NCBI GenBank assembly: GCA_001874265.1
Contig: MPDD01000001.1
Location: forward strand, 62,001-126,000
DNA from: Bacteroidetes bacterium MedPE-SWsnd-G1
Lineage (GTDB): Bacteria; Bacteroidota; Bacteroidia; Flavobacteriales; Flavobacteriaceae
DNA: 64,000 nt
Direction of reading: 5' to 3'
Below the pieces are notes generated by a model. That model made no database searches, was not told the DNA's origin, and saw nothing but the letters and a program-made list of their open reading frames with translations. Positions 18,590-27,523 of the stretch are shown one piece after another. Both the position numbers and the translations under genes were made by a program. Within the stretch, counting starts at the first letter, position 1. Each line of letters begins with the position of its first letter.

Positions 18590-19945
18590 ATGAACAATAT
18601 TAAGAAATTTTCAATTTGTTTTTTTATAGTGATATGTAATCAAATTGTTGCTCAAAATTCTTATGTTCCAATTACTCTTAATATGGAGAAACGCGCCCAG
18701 GTAATAGACACTTGGTTGGAGGAGAGAGTTGATGTGGTTTTGCCTAAAATAATGAATCGCTCGGGAATTGATATGTGGCTCATAATTGCTCGAGAATACA
18801 ACGAGGATCCGGTGATTAAAACGCTTTTACCAGCTACTTGGCAATCGGCTAGACGTACAACAATTTTAATAGTTTATAATCCTGGGGAAGGAAAAGGTTT
18901 GCAGACTTTTGGGTTGAATAGGTATGATACTGGAAGTATATTTAAAACAGTTTGGGATAAAGATGTAGAGCCTAATCAATGGCAGGCGTTGGCGGATTTA
19001 ATTTCTGAAAAGAATCCAAATAAAATTGGTATTAATAAGTCCGAAACTTTTGGATTGGCAGACGGTCTTTCTTCTACACATTATGATAAGTTGTTAGAAG
19101 TTTTGCCAGAAAAGTATCATACAAGGTTGGTAAATGCAGAAGAACTTGCATTAGGATGGTTAGAAACTAGAACAGATTCAGAGATGATGGTATATGGCAA
19201 TATAGTTAGAATGGCACATCAAATTATTGCAGAAGGATTTTCTGAAAAAGTTATTCAGCCAGGAGTTACGACTACTAACAATGTAGAGTGGTGGTATAGA
19301 GATAGGATTCGAGAGTTAGGTTTTACGACTTGGTTTCATCCAAGTGTCTCAATTCAGCGTTCTAATTCTGATAAAGGAAAATTTGACCCGTCGAAATCTC
19401 CTGATGAATCCTTAATTCTACCAGGTGATTTAGTTCATGTAGATTTTGGAATCAATTATTTACGTTTAAATACTGATACGCAACAACATGTTTATATTCT
19501 TAAATCAGGTGAGCGAGAGGCTCCTGATTTTTTAAAGAAAGCGCTGAAAACAGGGAATAGGTTGCAGGATATTCTTACTTCAAATTTTAAGCTGGGTAGT
19601 ACCGGAAATGATATTTTAAAAGCGAGTTTGGAGCAGTGTAAAAAGGAAAGTATAAGGGGATTAATTTATACACACCCGATAGGTTACCACGGGCATGGTG
19701 GAGGTCCAGCGATAGGTATGTGGGATCAGCAGAATGGTGTTCCAGGTAAGGGAGATTATGAGTTGCATAAGAATACTGCTTATTCTATTGAACTTAATGC
19801 GAGCGTCTATATAGAGGAGTGGAACAAAGACATTAGAATTATGCTTGAGGAAGATGCTTTTTTTAATGGAGAAGAAGTTTTTTATATTGATGGCAGACAA
19901 ACTGAACTAATGACGATTCCTAGAATGCTTTCACATAACAATTGA
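18590..19945 (+). CDS. Exported M24-family peptidase (Xaa-Pro peptidase-like)
   Basis: A signal peptide (residues 1 to about 21, ending QIVAQ) is followed by an N-terminal creatinase-like domain and a pita-bread catalytic domain. The five metal ligands of M24 enzymes can be read: D285 in HVDFG, D296 in NTDTQQ, H362 in THPIGYHGHGG, and Glu in YSIELNAS and MLEEDAFF. An Xaa-Pro dipeptidase or aminopeptidase, or a creatinase-type hydrolase, is possible. With the exported amidohydrolase, transporter and SDR it looks like part of a degradation pathway. The 133 bases before it show no clear promoter. Confidence 0.82.
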   Translation: MNNIKKFSICFFIVICNQIVAQNSYVPITLNMEKRAQVIDTWLEERVDVVLPKIMNRSGIDMWLIIAREYNEDPVIKTLLPATWQSARRTTILIVYNPGEGKGLQTFGLNRYDTGSIFKTVWDKDVEPNQWQALADLISEKNPNKIGINKSETFGLADGLSSTHYDKLLEVLPEKYHTRLVNAEELALGWLETRTDSEMMVYGNIVRMAHQIIAEGFSEKVIQPGVTTTNNVEWWYRDRIRELGFTTWFHPSVSIQRSNSDKGKFDPSKSPDESLILPGDLVHVDFGINYLRLNTDTQQHVYILKSGEREAPDFLKKALKTGNRLQDILTSNFKLGSTGNDILKASLEQCKKESIRGLIYTHPIGYHGHGGGPAIGMWDQQNGVPGKGDYELHKNTAYSIELNASVYIEEWNKDIRIMLEEDAFFNGEEVFYIDGRQTELMTIPRMLSHNN

Positions 19946-19995
19946 AAACTGATGTGATAAGGATTATGGCTTAGAAGTTGTTTTGTTGATTTTTC

Positions 19996-20682
19996 TTATT
20001 TACAGGCTTCCCAAATCACATCTTTTGGTATAGGGGCTGTGACTGAAACTTGCTCTTTGCTCACTGGGTGAGTAAATTCAATTTTCCTGGCATGTAAATG
20101 AATACTTCCATCTTTGTTACTACGGTTAAAACCATATTTTAAATCACCTTTAATAGGGCATCCAATACTAGAAAGTTGACTACGTATTTGGTGATGTCTT
20201 CCAGTTTCTAAATCAATTTCTAGTAAAAAATAAGATTTCAATTTTTTAAGAATGTTGTAGTGTAAAATGGCTTTTTTACTACCGTCAATTTCTTTAAAGT
20301 GAGCGGTAGACTTGTTGTTTTTTGGGTTTTTTCGCAACCAATTTATAAGGGTGTCTTTTTCTTTTGGCGGTTCATTTTTCACAACAGCCCAATAGGTTTT
20401 GTTAATATTTTTATCGCGTAGCATTTTATTCAAGCGCTCTAAGGCTTTTGATGTTTTTGCAAAAATAACAACGCCAGTTGTGGGTCTATCTAGCCGATGA
20501 ACTGTACCTAAATAAACATTACCTGGTTTGTCGTATTTGTCTTTTATATAAGATTTTACGATCTCATTTAACGGTGTGTCTCCAGTTTTGTCTCCTTGCA
20601 CAATATCACCAGCACGTTTGTTTACAATCAGTAAATGATTGTCCTCAAAAAGTACTTGTAAGTTGTGTTTGTTGGTGTGCAT
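19996..20682 (-). CDS. RluA-family RNA pseudouridine synthase
   Basis: The enzyme isomerises uridines in rRNA or tRNA. The catalytic Asp is in GTVHRLDRPTTGVVIFAK (near residue 64), and RHHQIRSQL near residue 163 is the second conserved block. There is no S4 domain, and 228 residues is the short RluA type. The exact target cannot be told. It is convergent with the M24 gene and lies 97 bases after engB, a gap in which I see only a weak CTC-rich hairpin. Confidence 0.88.
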   Translation of the reverse strand: MHTNKHNLQVLFEDNHLLIVNKRAGDIVQGDKTGDTPLNEIVKSYIKDKYDKPGNVYLGTVHRLDRPTTGVVIFAKTSKALERLNKMLRDKNINKTYWAVVKNEPPKEKDTLINWLRKNPKNNKSTAHFKEIDGSKKAILHYNILKKLKSYFLLEIDLETGRHHQIRSQLSSIGCPIKGDLKYGFNRSNKDGSIHLHARKIEFTHPVSKEQVSVTAPIPKDVIWEACK

Positions 20683-20779
20683 AACGTATTCTGAAACTTC
20701 TGGACTCTCTTTTAAGAGGAGTATCGTATGTTTTTGTTAGATCGACAAGATTGATGTTGGGAAGAGTCGAAACCTATTT

Positions 20780-21391
20780 TTAATTGAAATTATCGGCAAC
20801 ATTTTCATTAACCTGCGTAATGAAATTTAAAACATCCTCTCTTCCCATAGCGGTTTCTGATGATGTGATAAAATGTGTTGGAACGCTTTCCCAGGTTTTT
20901 AATAATTGCTTTTTGTATTTGGTAATATTCTTGTTTAAAGTAGAACTTCCGAGTTTGTCCGCTTTTGTAAAGATGATTCCAAAAGGAACACCATTTTCAC
21001 CTAAAAACTGCATAAATTCCAAGTCAATTTTTTGTGGTTCATGCCGAGAATCTACCAAAACAAAAGTACAAACAAGTTGTTCTCTTTGTAAGAAATAATC
21101 TTTTATAAAACTTTGAAATGTTTTGCGTTTTGATTTAGAAACCTGTGCATAGCCATACCCCGGTAAATCCACTAAAAACCATTCGTCGTTAATTTTAAAA
21201 TGATTTATTAACTGTGTTTTTCCAGGTTTTCCAGATGTTTTGGCCAGTTTTTTATGGTCGGTTAATGCGTTAATTAAACTAGATTTTCCAACATTAGAGC
21301 GGCCAATAAAAGCATATTCAGGCAATAGGTCTTTTGGGCACTTTGAAACATCAGTATTACTGATAATGAAGTTTGCCGAATGAATTTTCAT
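20780..21391 (-). CDS. engB: Ribosome biogenesis GTPase EngB (YihA/YsxC)
   Basis: This small GTPase helps assemble the 50S subunit. The G motifs are in order: G1 GRSNVGKSSLINAL (residues 31-44), G3 DLPGYGYAQV (near 74), G4 TKAD (near 141) and G5 TSSETAMG (near 176). At 203 residues it is the normal length. It follows the alpha/beta hydrolase after three bases, so both are probably cotranscribed. Confidence 0.94.
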   Translation of the reverse strand: MKIHSANFIISNTDVSKCPKDLLPEYAFIGRSNVGKSSLINALTDHKKLAKTSGKPGKTQLINHFKINDEWFLVDLPGYGYAQVSKSKRKTFQSFIKDYFLQREQLVCTFVLVDSRHEPQKIDLEFMQFLGENGVPFGIIFTKADKLGSSTLNKNITKYKKQLLKTWESVPTHFITSSETAMGREDVLNFITQVNENVADNFN

Positions 21392-21394
21392 GAT

Positions 21395-22159
21395 TTAGAT
21401 ATTTCTCTTTTTAAACCAGTCTTCGAGTTTTTCGTTAAATTCATCTGGGCGCTCCATCATTGGAGCATGACCACATTTATCAATCCAGAACAATTCAGAA
21501 TCAGGCATTAAACGGTCAAAGTCATTCGCAACTTCTGGTGGTGTAACAATATCTTGTTTTCCCCAAATTAAACAGGTGGGAACATTCATATCTGGTAAGT
21601 TATCCGCCATATTATGTCTAATAGCACTTTTTGCAATTGACAGCGTCTTTATTGCTTTTATACGGTCGTTTACAATCTCAAAAACTTGATCTACCAGTTC
21701 TGGTGTAGCAATTTTATCGTCGTAAAAAACTTCTCTTACCTTATTTTCAATAAATTCTTTATTTCCTCTCTTTGGGTAGGTGTCTCCCATGGAGTTCTCA
21801 TATAGTCCAGAACTACCTGTTAACACCAAAGCTTTAACGTTATCAACATTGTGCGTGGTAAAATATAATGAAATGTGACCTCCTAAAGAGTTGCCTAAAA
21901 AGATGACATTATCTAGTCCTTTATGATTGATAAACTCCTTAACGAACATAGAGAGGTTTCGAACATTTGTTTTAACTAGAGGCAAAGTGTATAGGGGTAA
22001 TTCAGGAATTAAAACTTTGTATCCAATTTTTGAAAAATGCGATACAATCCCATCGAAGTTACTTAACGCGCCCATAAGCCCGTGCAGTACTATAATTGGT
22101 TGTCCTTCGCCCTCTTCAATATAACTGAATTTCCCTTCATTTTTTAGTGTATAACTCAT
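21395..22159 (-). CDS. Alpha/beta-fold hydrolase
   Basis: The fold is recognisable from the oxyanion motif VLHGLMGALSNF, the nucleophile elbow GNSLGGH (Ser near residue 92), and the late IWGKQDIVTP Asp and CGHAPM His. The 254 residues include a short helical cap. No signal peptide. It leads the engB transcript and stands divergent to mraZ. Substrate unknown; an esterase or C-C hydrolase is possible. Confidence 0.85.
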   Translation of the reverse strand: MSYTLKNEGKFSYIEEGEGQPIIVLHGLMGALSNFDGIVSHFSKIGYKVLIPELPLYTLPLVKTNVRNLSMFVKEFINHKGLDNVIFLGNSLGGHISLYFTTHNVDNVKALVLTGSSGLYENSMGDTYPKRGNKEFIENKVREVFYDDKIATPELVDQVFEIVNDRIKAIKTLSIAKSAIRHNMADNLPDMNVPTCLIWGKQDIVTPPEVANDFDRLMPDSELFWIDKCGHAPMMERPDEFNEKLEDWFKKRNI

Positions 22160-22188
22160 ACTGTAAAGCGTCTATTTAAAAACTTCGG

Positions 22189-22196
22189 CAAATGTA
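22189..22196 (-). promoter_or_regulatory. -7 element for the hydrolase-engB transcript
   Basis: The minus strand reads TACATTTG, an exact TAnnTTTG, 29 bases before the start codon. A TTTG lies only 12 bases further upstream, which is too close for a normal -33 element. Confidence 0.4.
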
Positions 22197-22301
22197 GCCA
22201 ATTTAAAGCAAAGTACGATTTTTTTATAAATATGCCTAACTAAAATTTTACCGATATGGTAATGTTTTGTTTGTCAAGTTGCTATCCTGATTTAAGTATT
22301 G

Positions 22302-22350
22302 GTGGTAAAAGTTATCAACAAAGTGGTAGAATGTGGGAAAAAGTGGAAAA
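22302..22350 (+). promoter_or_regulatory. MraZ-box direct repeats upstream of the dcw cluster
   Basis: GTGG occurs at 22323, 22333 and 22343, exactly 10 bp apart, each preceded by A-rich sequence, and once more at 22302, about two turns upstream. MraZ in E. coli binds TGGGN repeats with 5-base spacers (10-bp period), and mycoplasmal MraZ binds AAAGTGG-type repeats. The repeats end 8 bases before the -7 element of mraZ, a position suited to self-repression. Confidence 0.75.
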
Positions 22351-22357
22351 TAATTTC

Positions 22358-22365
22358 TATTTTTG
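22358..22365 (+). promoter_or_regulatory. -7 element of the mraZ/dcw promoter
   Basis: TATTTTTG matches TAnnTTTG, 21 bases before the mraZ ATG. No TTG is found at the expected -33 position; the MraZ boxes occupy it instead. Confidence 0.5.
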
Positions 22366-22386
22366 AAATTGAATAACACTAACTAA

Positions 22387-22860
22387 ATGATAAACTTAAT
22401 TGGTACATACGAGTGCAAAGCTGATGCGAAAGGTCGTCTTATGATGGCGTCTTCGTTAAAGAAGCAATTGGCGCCTGTGCTGCAAGAGGGGTTTGTTATT
22501 AAAAGAGCTGTGTTTCAGCCATGTCTAGAGTTATATCCAATGTCTGAGTGGAATACAATGATGGAGAAAGTGAATAAGTTGAATCGCTTTGTAAAGAAAA
22601 ACAATGACTTTATCAGGCGCTTTACAGCAGGTGTTAAAATGGTAGAATTAGATGCTTCCGGCCGTTTGTTGATACCAAATGATTTGCAAAAATTTGCTGG
22701 AATTACAAAACAGGTTACGTTGTCATCGGCGGTAGGGATAATTGAGATTTGGGATACGGATCGATATGAGAATGCAATTGATGAAGCGGCACTTGACTTT
22801 GGAGAATTGGCAGAACAAGTGATGGGGAATGTAATGGATGATGAAGATGGAGTATCATAA
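22387..22860 (+). CDS. mraZ: Transcriptional regulator MraZ
   Basis: MraZ is a ring-forming regulator with two SpoVT-AbrB-like halves that controls the division cluster, itself included. The first half holds GTYECKADAKGRLMMASSLKKQL (residues 5-27, here split by reading as GTYECKADAKGR and MMASSLKKQL). The second carries VELDASGRLLIPNDLQKFAG, near residue 95. The 157 residues are a usual length for Bacteroidota. It is the first gene of the cluster, with binding repeats directly upstream. Confidence 0.93.
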   Translation: MINLIGTYECKADAKGRLMMASSLKKQLAPVLQEGFVIKRAVFQPCLELYPMSEWNTMMEKVNKLNRFVKKNNDFIRRFTAGVKMVELDASGRLLIPNDLQKFAGITKQVTLSSAVGIIEIWDTDRYENAIDEAALDFGELAEQVMGNVMDDEDGVS

Positions 22861-23743
22861 CCCAGTTTTACTACACGAAAGTATAGATGGTTTGGATTTG
22901 AAACCAGATGGAATTTATGTGGATGTGACTTTTGGTGGAGGAGGTCATTCTAAAGAAATTTTGAATCGGCTTGGTGAAAATGGAAAGTTGTTCGCGTTTG
23001 ATCAAGATAAAGATGCGCAAGCAAATACAATAGATGATGAACGATTTGTGTTGATACCTGAAAACTTCAGGTTTATAAAAAGGTTCTTACGTTTTTATGG
23101 TGTAAAAAAAGTTGATGGTGTATTGGCTGATTTAGGTGTTTCTTCTCATCAATTTGATGAAGCAGAACGTGGGTTTTCTACACGCTTCGATGCTGATTTG
23201 GATATGCGAATGAATCAGAAAGATGAATTGTCTGCGTATGCAGTAATTAATAAGTATAGTGAAGAACAATTGAGTGCTGTGTTGTTTAATTATGGCGAAC
23301 TGCGAAATGCACGAGCAATGGCTAAAAAAATTGTAGAGGCTAGATTGGAAGGGAAGATTAAAACAAGTTTTGAGTTAAAGACCGTGTTGAGGCAGTTTTT
23401 ACCAGCAGCAAAAGAGCATAAGATTTTAGCTCAGATTTTTCAGGCGGTTCGTATTGAAGTGAATCAAGAAATTGAAGTATTGAAAGAGTTTTTAAGTCAA
23501 ATGCCAGAATTGTTAAATGAGGGAGGTAGGTTAAGTGTTATTTCATATCACTCGTTAGAAGATCGATTGGTGAAACGTTTTATTAGAAATGGATTGTTTG
23601 AAGGAGAGCCAGAGAAGGATTTTTATGGAAACTTCGAAGTGCCTTTAAAGAAAGTTGGGAAAATGATCATCCCTACAAAAAAGGAAATTAAATTTAATAA
23701 TAGAGCGCGTAGCGCCAAATTAAGAATTGCAACAATAGCTTAA
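22847..23743 (+). CDS. rsmH: 16S rRNA (cytosine-1402-N4)-methyltransferase RsmH (MraW)
   Basis: The enzyme methylates C1402 of 16S rRNA with SAM. DVTFGGGGHSKEIL is the SAM loop, LADLGVSSHQFD and YHSLEDRLVKRF are family hallmarks. I chose the ATG at 22847 (MEYHNPVLLHES), which aligns with the usual family start; ATGs at 22838 and 22841 are alternatives. It overlaps the mraZ end, and its stop overlaps the next start (TAATG), so translation is coupled. Confidence 0.93.
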   Translation: MEYHNPVLLHESIDGLDLKPDGIYVDVTFGGGGHSKEILNRLGENGKLFAFDQDKDAQANTIDDERFVLIPENFRFIKRFLRFYGVKKVDGVLADLGVSSHQFDEAERGFSTRFDADLDMRMNQKDELSAYAVINKYSEEQLSAVLFNYGELRNARAMAKKIVEARLEGKIKTSFELKTVLRQFLPAAKEHKILAQIFQAVRIEVNQEIEVLKEFLSQMPELLNEGGRLSVISYHSLEDRLVKRFIRNGLFEGEPEKDFYGNFEVPLKKVGKMIIPTKKEIKFNNRARSAKLRIATIA

Positions 23744-24072
23744 TGTCAAAATTTAAACAAGGAATATATAATGCGTTAAAGGGTAAGATTCTTGTTAGTA
23801 AGGATGCCTTTAAAAATTGGCGAATTATCATTTACGTTGTAATGCTGCTGTTGTTTATGATTTCAAGATCGCATAGTACTGATAAAAAAGTAATAAAAAT
23901 TGCAAAATTGAATTCAGAGATTCGGGAGTTGAAAGCAGAATTTATAGATACCCGGACAAAAGTAATGCGATTAGAATTAGAATCGTCAGTGCAAAAAAAA
24001 GTAGTAGAGAGAGGATTACTACCGTCAGAAAATCCTCCAAAAAAAATTAAAGTAGTTCAAAAAGCAGAGTAG
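23743..24072 (+). CDS. ftsL: Cell division protein FtsL-like
   Basis: A small bitopic protein of the divisome FtsQ-FtsL-FtsB subcomplex. It has a basic cytoplasmic N-terminus, one membrane helix (IIIYVVMLLLFMIS, residues 29-42) and a coiled-coil-prone periplasmic part (residues 50-90). Sequence similarity in this family is weak, so the call depends on topology, its 109 residues and its place between rsmH and ftsI. The start overlaps the rsmH stop by one base. Confidence 0.8.
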   Translation: MSKFKQGIYNALKGKILVSKDAFKNWRIIIYVVMLLLFMISRSHSTDKKVIKIAKLNSEIRELKAEFIDTRTKVMRLELESSVQKKVVERGLLPSENPPKKIKVVQKAE

Positions 24073-24073
24073 G

Positions 24074-26059
24074 TTGGCAACAGAGAAAAAAAGCATATTA
24101 AACAGGTTATATATCGTATTTGTCTTCTCGACCCTGTTTTTTATCGCAATTATTGTCAAATTAATAAGTATCCAATACTCTGAAGACGGCGATAAATACA
24201 GAAGCCTTTCCGAAAAAAGAACCATAAAGAATGATACTATTCATGCCAATCGTGGTAATGTGTATGCAGACGATGGTAGTTTGCTTGCAACTTCGATGTC
24301 GCGCTATGAAATTAGAATGGATACATATACGGTAGATGCGCAAGTTTTTGAGGATGGTGTGAGAGGTTTGGCTAATGAACTTTCAAAGATGTTCGGGAAA
24401 TCGTCTTCACATTATGTGCAAAAACTGAGAAAGGCACGAGCGAATAAAAATCGCTATTTATTAATTGCTCGTAACATTGGGTATTTAGACTATCAAACAA
24501 TGAAAACGTTTCCAATTTTCAATTTGGGGATGTATAAAGGAGGTTTTATTGCGGAGCAAAGTACAAAGCGCGAACATCCTTTAGGTAAAATTGCAGAACG
24601 TACGATTGGGTATGATGATTATCGTGGTGCGCCAGGTATCGAAGGTGCATATAAAAAATATTTAAGAGGAAAATCTGGTTGGAGGTTAAAGCAGCGCATT
24701 GCGCAAGGGCAATGGAAGCCAATTAATGATAATAATGAGGTTGAGCCACAAGATGGGAGAGATGTTATAACAACAATAAACGTCAACATTCAAGATATCG
24801 CGCATGATGCATTGCTAGGTCAGTTAGAAAAGTTTGAAGCAGAGCATGGTTCAGTAATAGTGATGGAAACCAAAACGGGAGAAGTAAAAGCTATTTCAAA
24901 CTTGGCAAGAACTTCTGAAGGAACATACTATGAGAAAAGAAATTATGCCGTTTATGAGAAGCACGAGTTAGGATCTACGTTTAAAATGGTGAGTATGGTT
25001 ATTGCTTTAGAAGATAAAGTAATTGATACGAGTACAGTCGTGGATACCGATGGTGGAATTTATAAAATTTATGGAAGAAGTGTTCGTGATTCTCACAGAG
25101 GAGGTTATGGAGTAATAAATGCGGCACGTGCTTTTGAAGTTTCATCAAATGTAGGTTTGGTAAAATTGATTTACGAAAACTATAAAGATCAACCTGAGAA
25201 GTTTTCGAATAAAGTGAGAGAGTTTGGATTGGACCAAAAATTAGGATTGCCAATTAAAGGAGAAGGGCAGCCTATTGTTCCGCATCCAGATGATAAAAAT
25301 TGGAGTGGAATATCATTGCCTTGGATGGCTTATGGATATGGAATTGAAATGACACCGCTTCAAATTTTAACATTCTACAATGCTATTGCAAATAATGGCG
25401 AAATGGTAAAACCACGCTTTATTAAAGAAATAAGACATCAGAATAAGATTGAAAAAGTATTTGAAAAAGAAGTGTTGAATCCTCAAATATGTTCACAAGA
25501 AACCATCGATAAAATGAAGGAATTGATGAAAAATGTGGTGAAAAGAGGTACAGCAGATAACATATATTCTCCAGATTTTTCAATGGCAGGTAAAACTGGT
25601 ACTTGCCAATTAGATTATGGAGATCCGAACACCCCGACTCAATACATAGCGTCGTTTGCAGGGCATTTCCCTGCAGATGACCCTATTTACTCGTGTATGG
25701 TAGTTGTGCACAGGCCAAACAAGAAGAAGGGATATTATGGCAATATTGTTGCCGCGCCTGTATTTGAAAAAATTGCACATAAAATTTATAGAGATGCTCC
25801 TTTGTTAGAGGAGATTCCAAATGTACAACCGGAATTTGATGTTGTGAATCAAGATTATGGATCGTATTTCGAAGCTTCGAATGCAACCATAACAAAGGTT
25901 CCAAATGTAAAAGGAATGAGTGGTATGGATGCGATTTCACTTTTAGAAAACTTAGGGCTGCAAGTAGAATTTGTGGGGAATGGCAAGGTAAAAAGACAAT
26001 CAATAAAATCTGGTCAAGAAATTGTGGCCGGAACAACTATAAAATTAGAATTGGTCTAG
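24074..26059 (+). CDS. ftsI: Septal peptidoglycan transpeptidase with PASTA domain (PBP3/FtsI type)
   Basis: This class B penicillin-binding protein cross-links septal peptidoglycan. After a membrane anchor (residues 11-31) comes the pedestal domain, then the transpeptidase with S301-T-F-K304, S357-S-N359 and K507-T-G509. A PASTA domain ends the protein (from VPNVKGMSGMDAISLLEN, near 610). E. coli FtsI lacks PASTA; Bacteroidota and Gram-positive orthologues often have it. The only start that fits is TTG at 24074, one base after the ftsL stop. Confidence 0.93.
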   Translation: MATEKKSILNRLYIVFVFSTLFFIAIIVKLISIQYSEDGDKYRSLSEKRTIKNDTIHANRGNVYADDGSLLATSMSRYEIRMDTYTVDAQVFEDGVRGLANELSKMFGKSSSHYVQKLRKARANKNRYLLIARNIGYLDYQTMKTFPIFNLGMYKGGFIAEQSTKREHPLGKIAERTIGYDDYRGAPGIEGAYKKYLRGKSGWRLKQRIAQGQWKPINDNNEVEPQDGRDVITTINVNIQDIAHDALLGQLEKFEAEHGSVIVMETKTGEVKAISNLARTSEGTYYEKRNYAVYEKHELGSTFKMVSMVIALEDKVIDTSTVVDTDGGIYKIYGRSVRDSHRGGYGVINAARAFEVSSNVGLVKLIYENYKDQPEKFSNKVREFGLDQKLGLPIKGEGQPIVPHPDDKNWSGISLPWMAYGYGIEMTPLQILTFYNAIANNGEMVKPRFIKEIRHQNKIEKVFEKEVLNPQICSQETIDKMKELMKNVVKRGTADNIYSPDFSMAGKTGTCQLDYGDPNTPTQYIASFAGHFPADDPIYSCMVVVHRPNKKKGYYGNIVAAPVFEKIAHKIYRDAPLLEEIPNVQPEFDVVNQDYGSYFEASNATITKVPNVKGMSGMDAISLLENLGLQVEFVGNGKVKRQSIKSGQEIVAGTTIKLELV

Positions 26060-27522
26060 TGCAAAAGTTAAAAGACATATTGTACGGTGTAGCTGTTAAT
26101 AAAGTTAATGGTAGTGTAGATACGGAAGTTTTTTCAGTTGAATTCGATTCTAGAAAAGTACAGCAAGGAAGTTTGTTTGTTGCACAAAAAGGATTGCACG
26201 TTGATGGCCATAAATTTATTGGCAAAACTATAGAGTTAGGAGCAGCGGTAGTTGTTTGTGAGCATTTACCAGAGAATTTAATAAATGAAGTTGTTTATGT
26301 AGAGGTAGATGATTCTAACAGTGCTTTGGCAATTATTGCTTCAAACTTTTATGAAAACCCATCACGTAAATTAAAACTAATAGGAATTACAGGGACCAAT
26401 GGTAAAACAACCATTGCAACCTTATCATATAACTTATTTAGAAAGGCAGGTTATAAAGTCGGATTGCTTTCTACTGTAAAAGTAATGGTTGACGAAACAG
26501 AATATGTGGCAACACATACAACCCCTGATTCTGTTTCGATCAACCGTTATTTACAGTTAATGGTTCAAAGTGGAGTCGACTACTGTTTTATGGAGGTAAG
26601 TTCTCATGGAATACATCAAAAAAGAACAGAAGGTTTGGAGTTTGCCGGCGGTGTATTTACAAATTTAAGCCATGATCATTTAGATTATCACAATTCGTTC
26701 TCTGAGTATAGAGATGTGAAAAAGGTATTCTTTGATCAGTTGCCTAAAGGTGCTTTTGCCTTGGTTAATGCAGATGATAAAAATGGAAATTTTATGCTGC
26801 AGAATACTAGAGCTAAAAAACTAACCTATGGGCAAAAAACAATGGCTGATTTTAAAGTAAGGATTTTGGAAAATCAATTTTCAGGATTACTACTAAATAT
26901 GAACGGTACTGAAATTTGGGTAAAGTTAATCGGCAGTTTTAATGCAAGTAACCTGTTGGCTATTTATGCGACCTCGGATTTATTAGGTTTAGATGGATTT
27001 AAAGTTTTACAGATAATGAGTCAGTTGGATAGCGTTGATGGTAGATTTCAACAATTTATTTCTAATGGAGGGGTAACGGCAATTGTAGATTACGCTCATA
27101 CGCCAGATGCTTTAAAAAATGTACTAAACACAATTAATGATATAAGAACAGGTAATGAAAATGTAATAACTGTTGTTGGTTGTGGAGGAGATAGAGATAA
27201 AACCAAAAGACCAAAAATGGGGCATATCGCTTCTCATTTAAGTTCTCAAGTAATTTTTACTTCGGACAATCCAAGAACCGAGAACCCACAAGAAATAATT
27301 GAAGATATAGAGAAGGGAGTGGAGCCTCAAAATTATAGAAAAACACTTTCTATTCTAGATCGCGAACAAGCAATAAAAACAGGATGCAAATTGGCTGAAA
27401 AAGGAGATATTTTATTGGTAGCGGGTAAAGGTCATGAAACATATCAAGAGGTGAATGGAGTACGTTCAGAATTTGATGATTATAAAAAGGTAAGAACAAT
27501 ATTAAAAGAATTACAAAAGTAA
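26059..27522 (+). CDS. murE: UDP-MurNAc-tripeptide synthetase, meso-diaminopimelate adding
   Basis: This Mur ligase adds the third residue of the stem peptide. The ATP loop is [14 protein letters not shown] (near residue 110). DNPR at residues 403-406 is the motif that selects meso-diaminopimelate over lysine, so the cell wall should be of the DAP type. It starts with GTG, whose G is the last base of the ftsI stop. Confidence 0.95.
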   Translation: MQKLKDILYGVAVNKVNGSVDTEVFSVEFDSRKVQQGSLFVAQKGLHVDGHKFIGKTIELGAAVVVCEHLPENLINEVVYVEVDDSNSALAIIASNFYENPSRKLKLIGITGTNGKTTIATLSYNLFRKAGYKVGLLSTVKVMVDETEYVATHTTPDSVSINRYLQLMVQSGVDYCFMEVSSHGIHQKRTEGLEFAGGVFTNLSHDHLDYHNSFSEYRDVKKVFFDQLPKGAFALVNADDKNGNFMLQNTRAKKLTYGQKTMADFKVRILENQFSGLLLNMNGTEIWVKLIGSFNASNLLAIYATSDLLGLDGFKVLQIMSQLDSVDGRFQQFISNGGVTAIVDYAHTPDALKNVLNTINDIRTGNENVITVVGCGGDRDKTKRPKMGHIASHLSSQVIFTSDNPRTENPQEIIEDIEKGVEPQNYRKTLSILDREQAIKTGCKLAEKGDILLVAGKGHETYQEVNGVRSEFDDYKKVRTILKELQK

Positions 27523-27523
27523 G

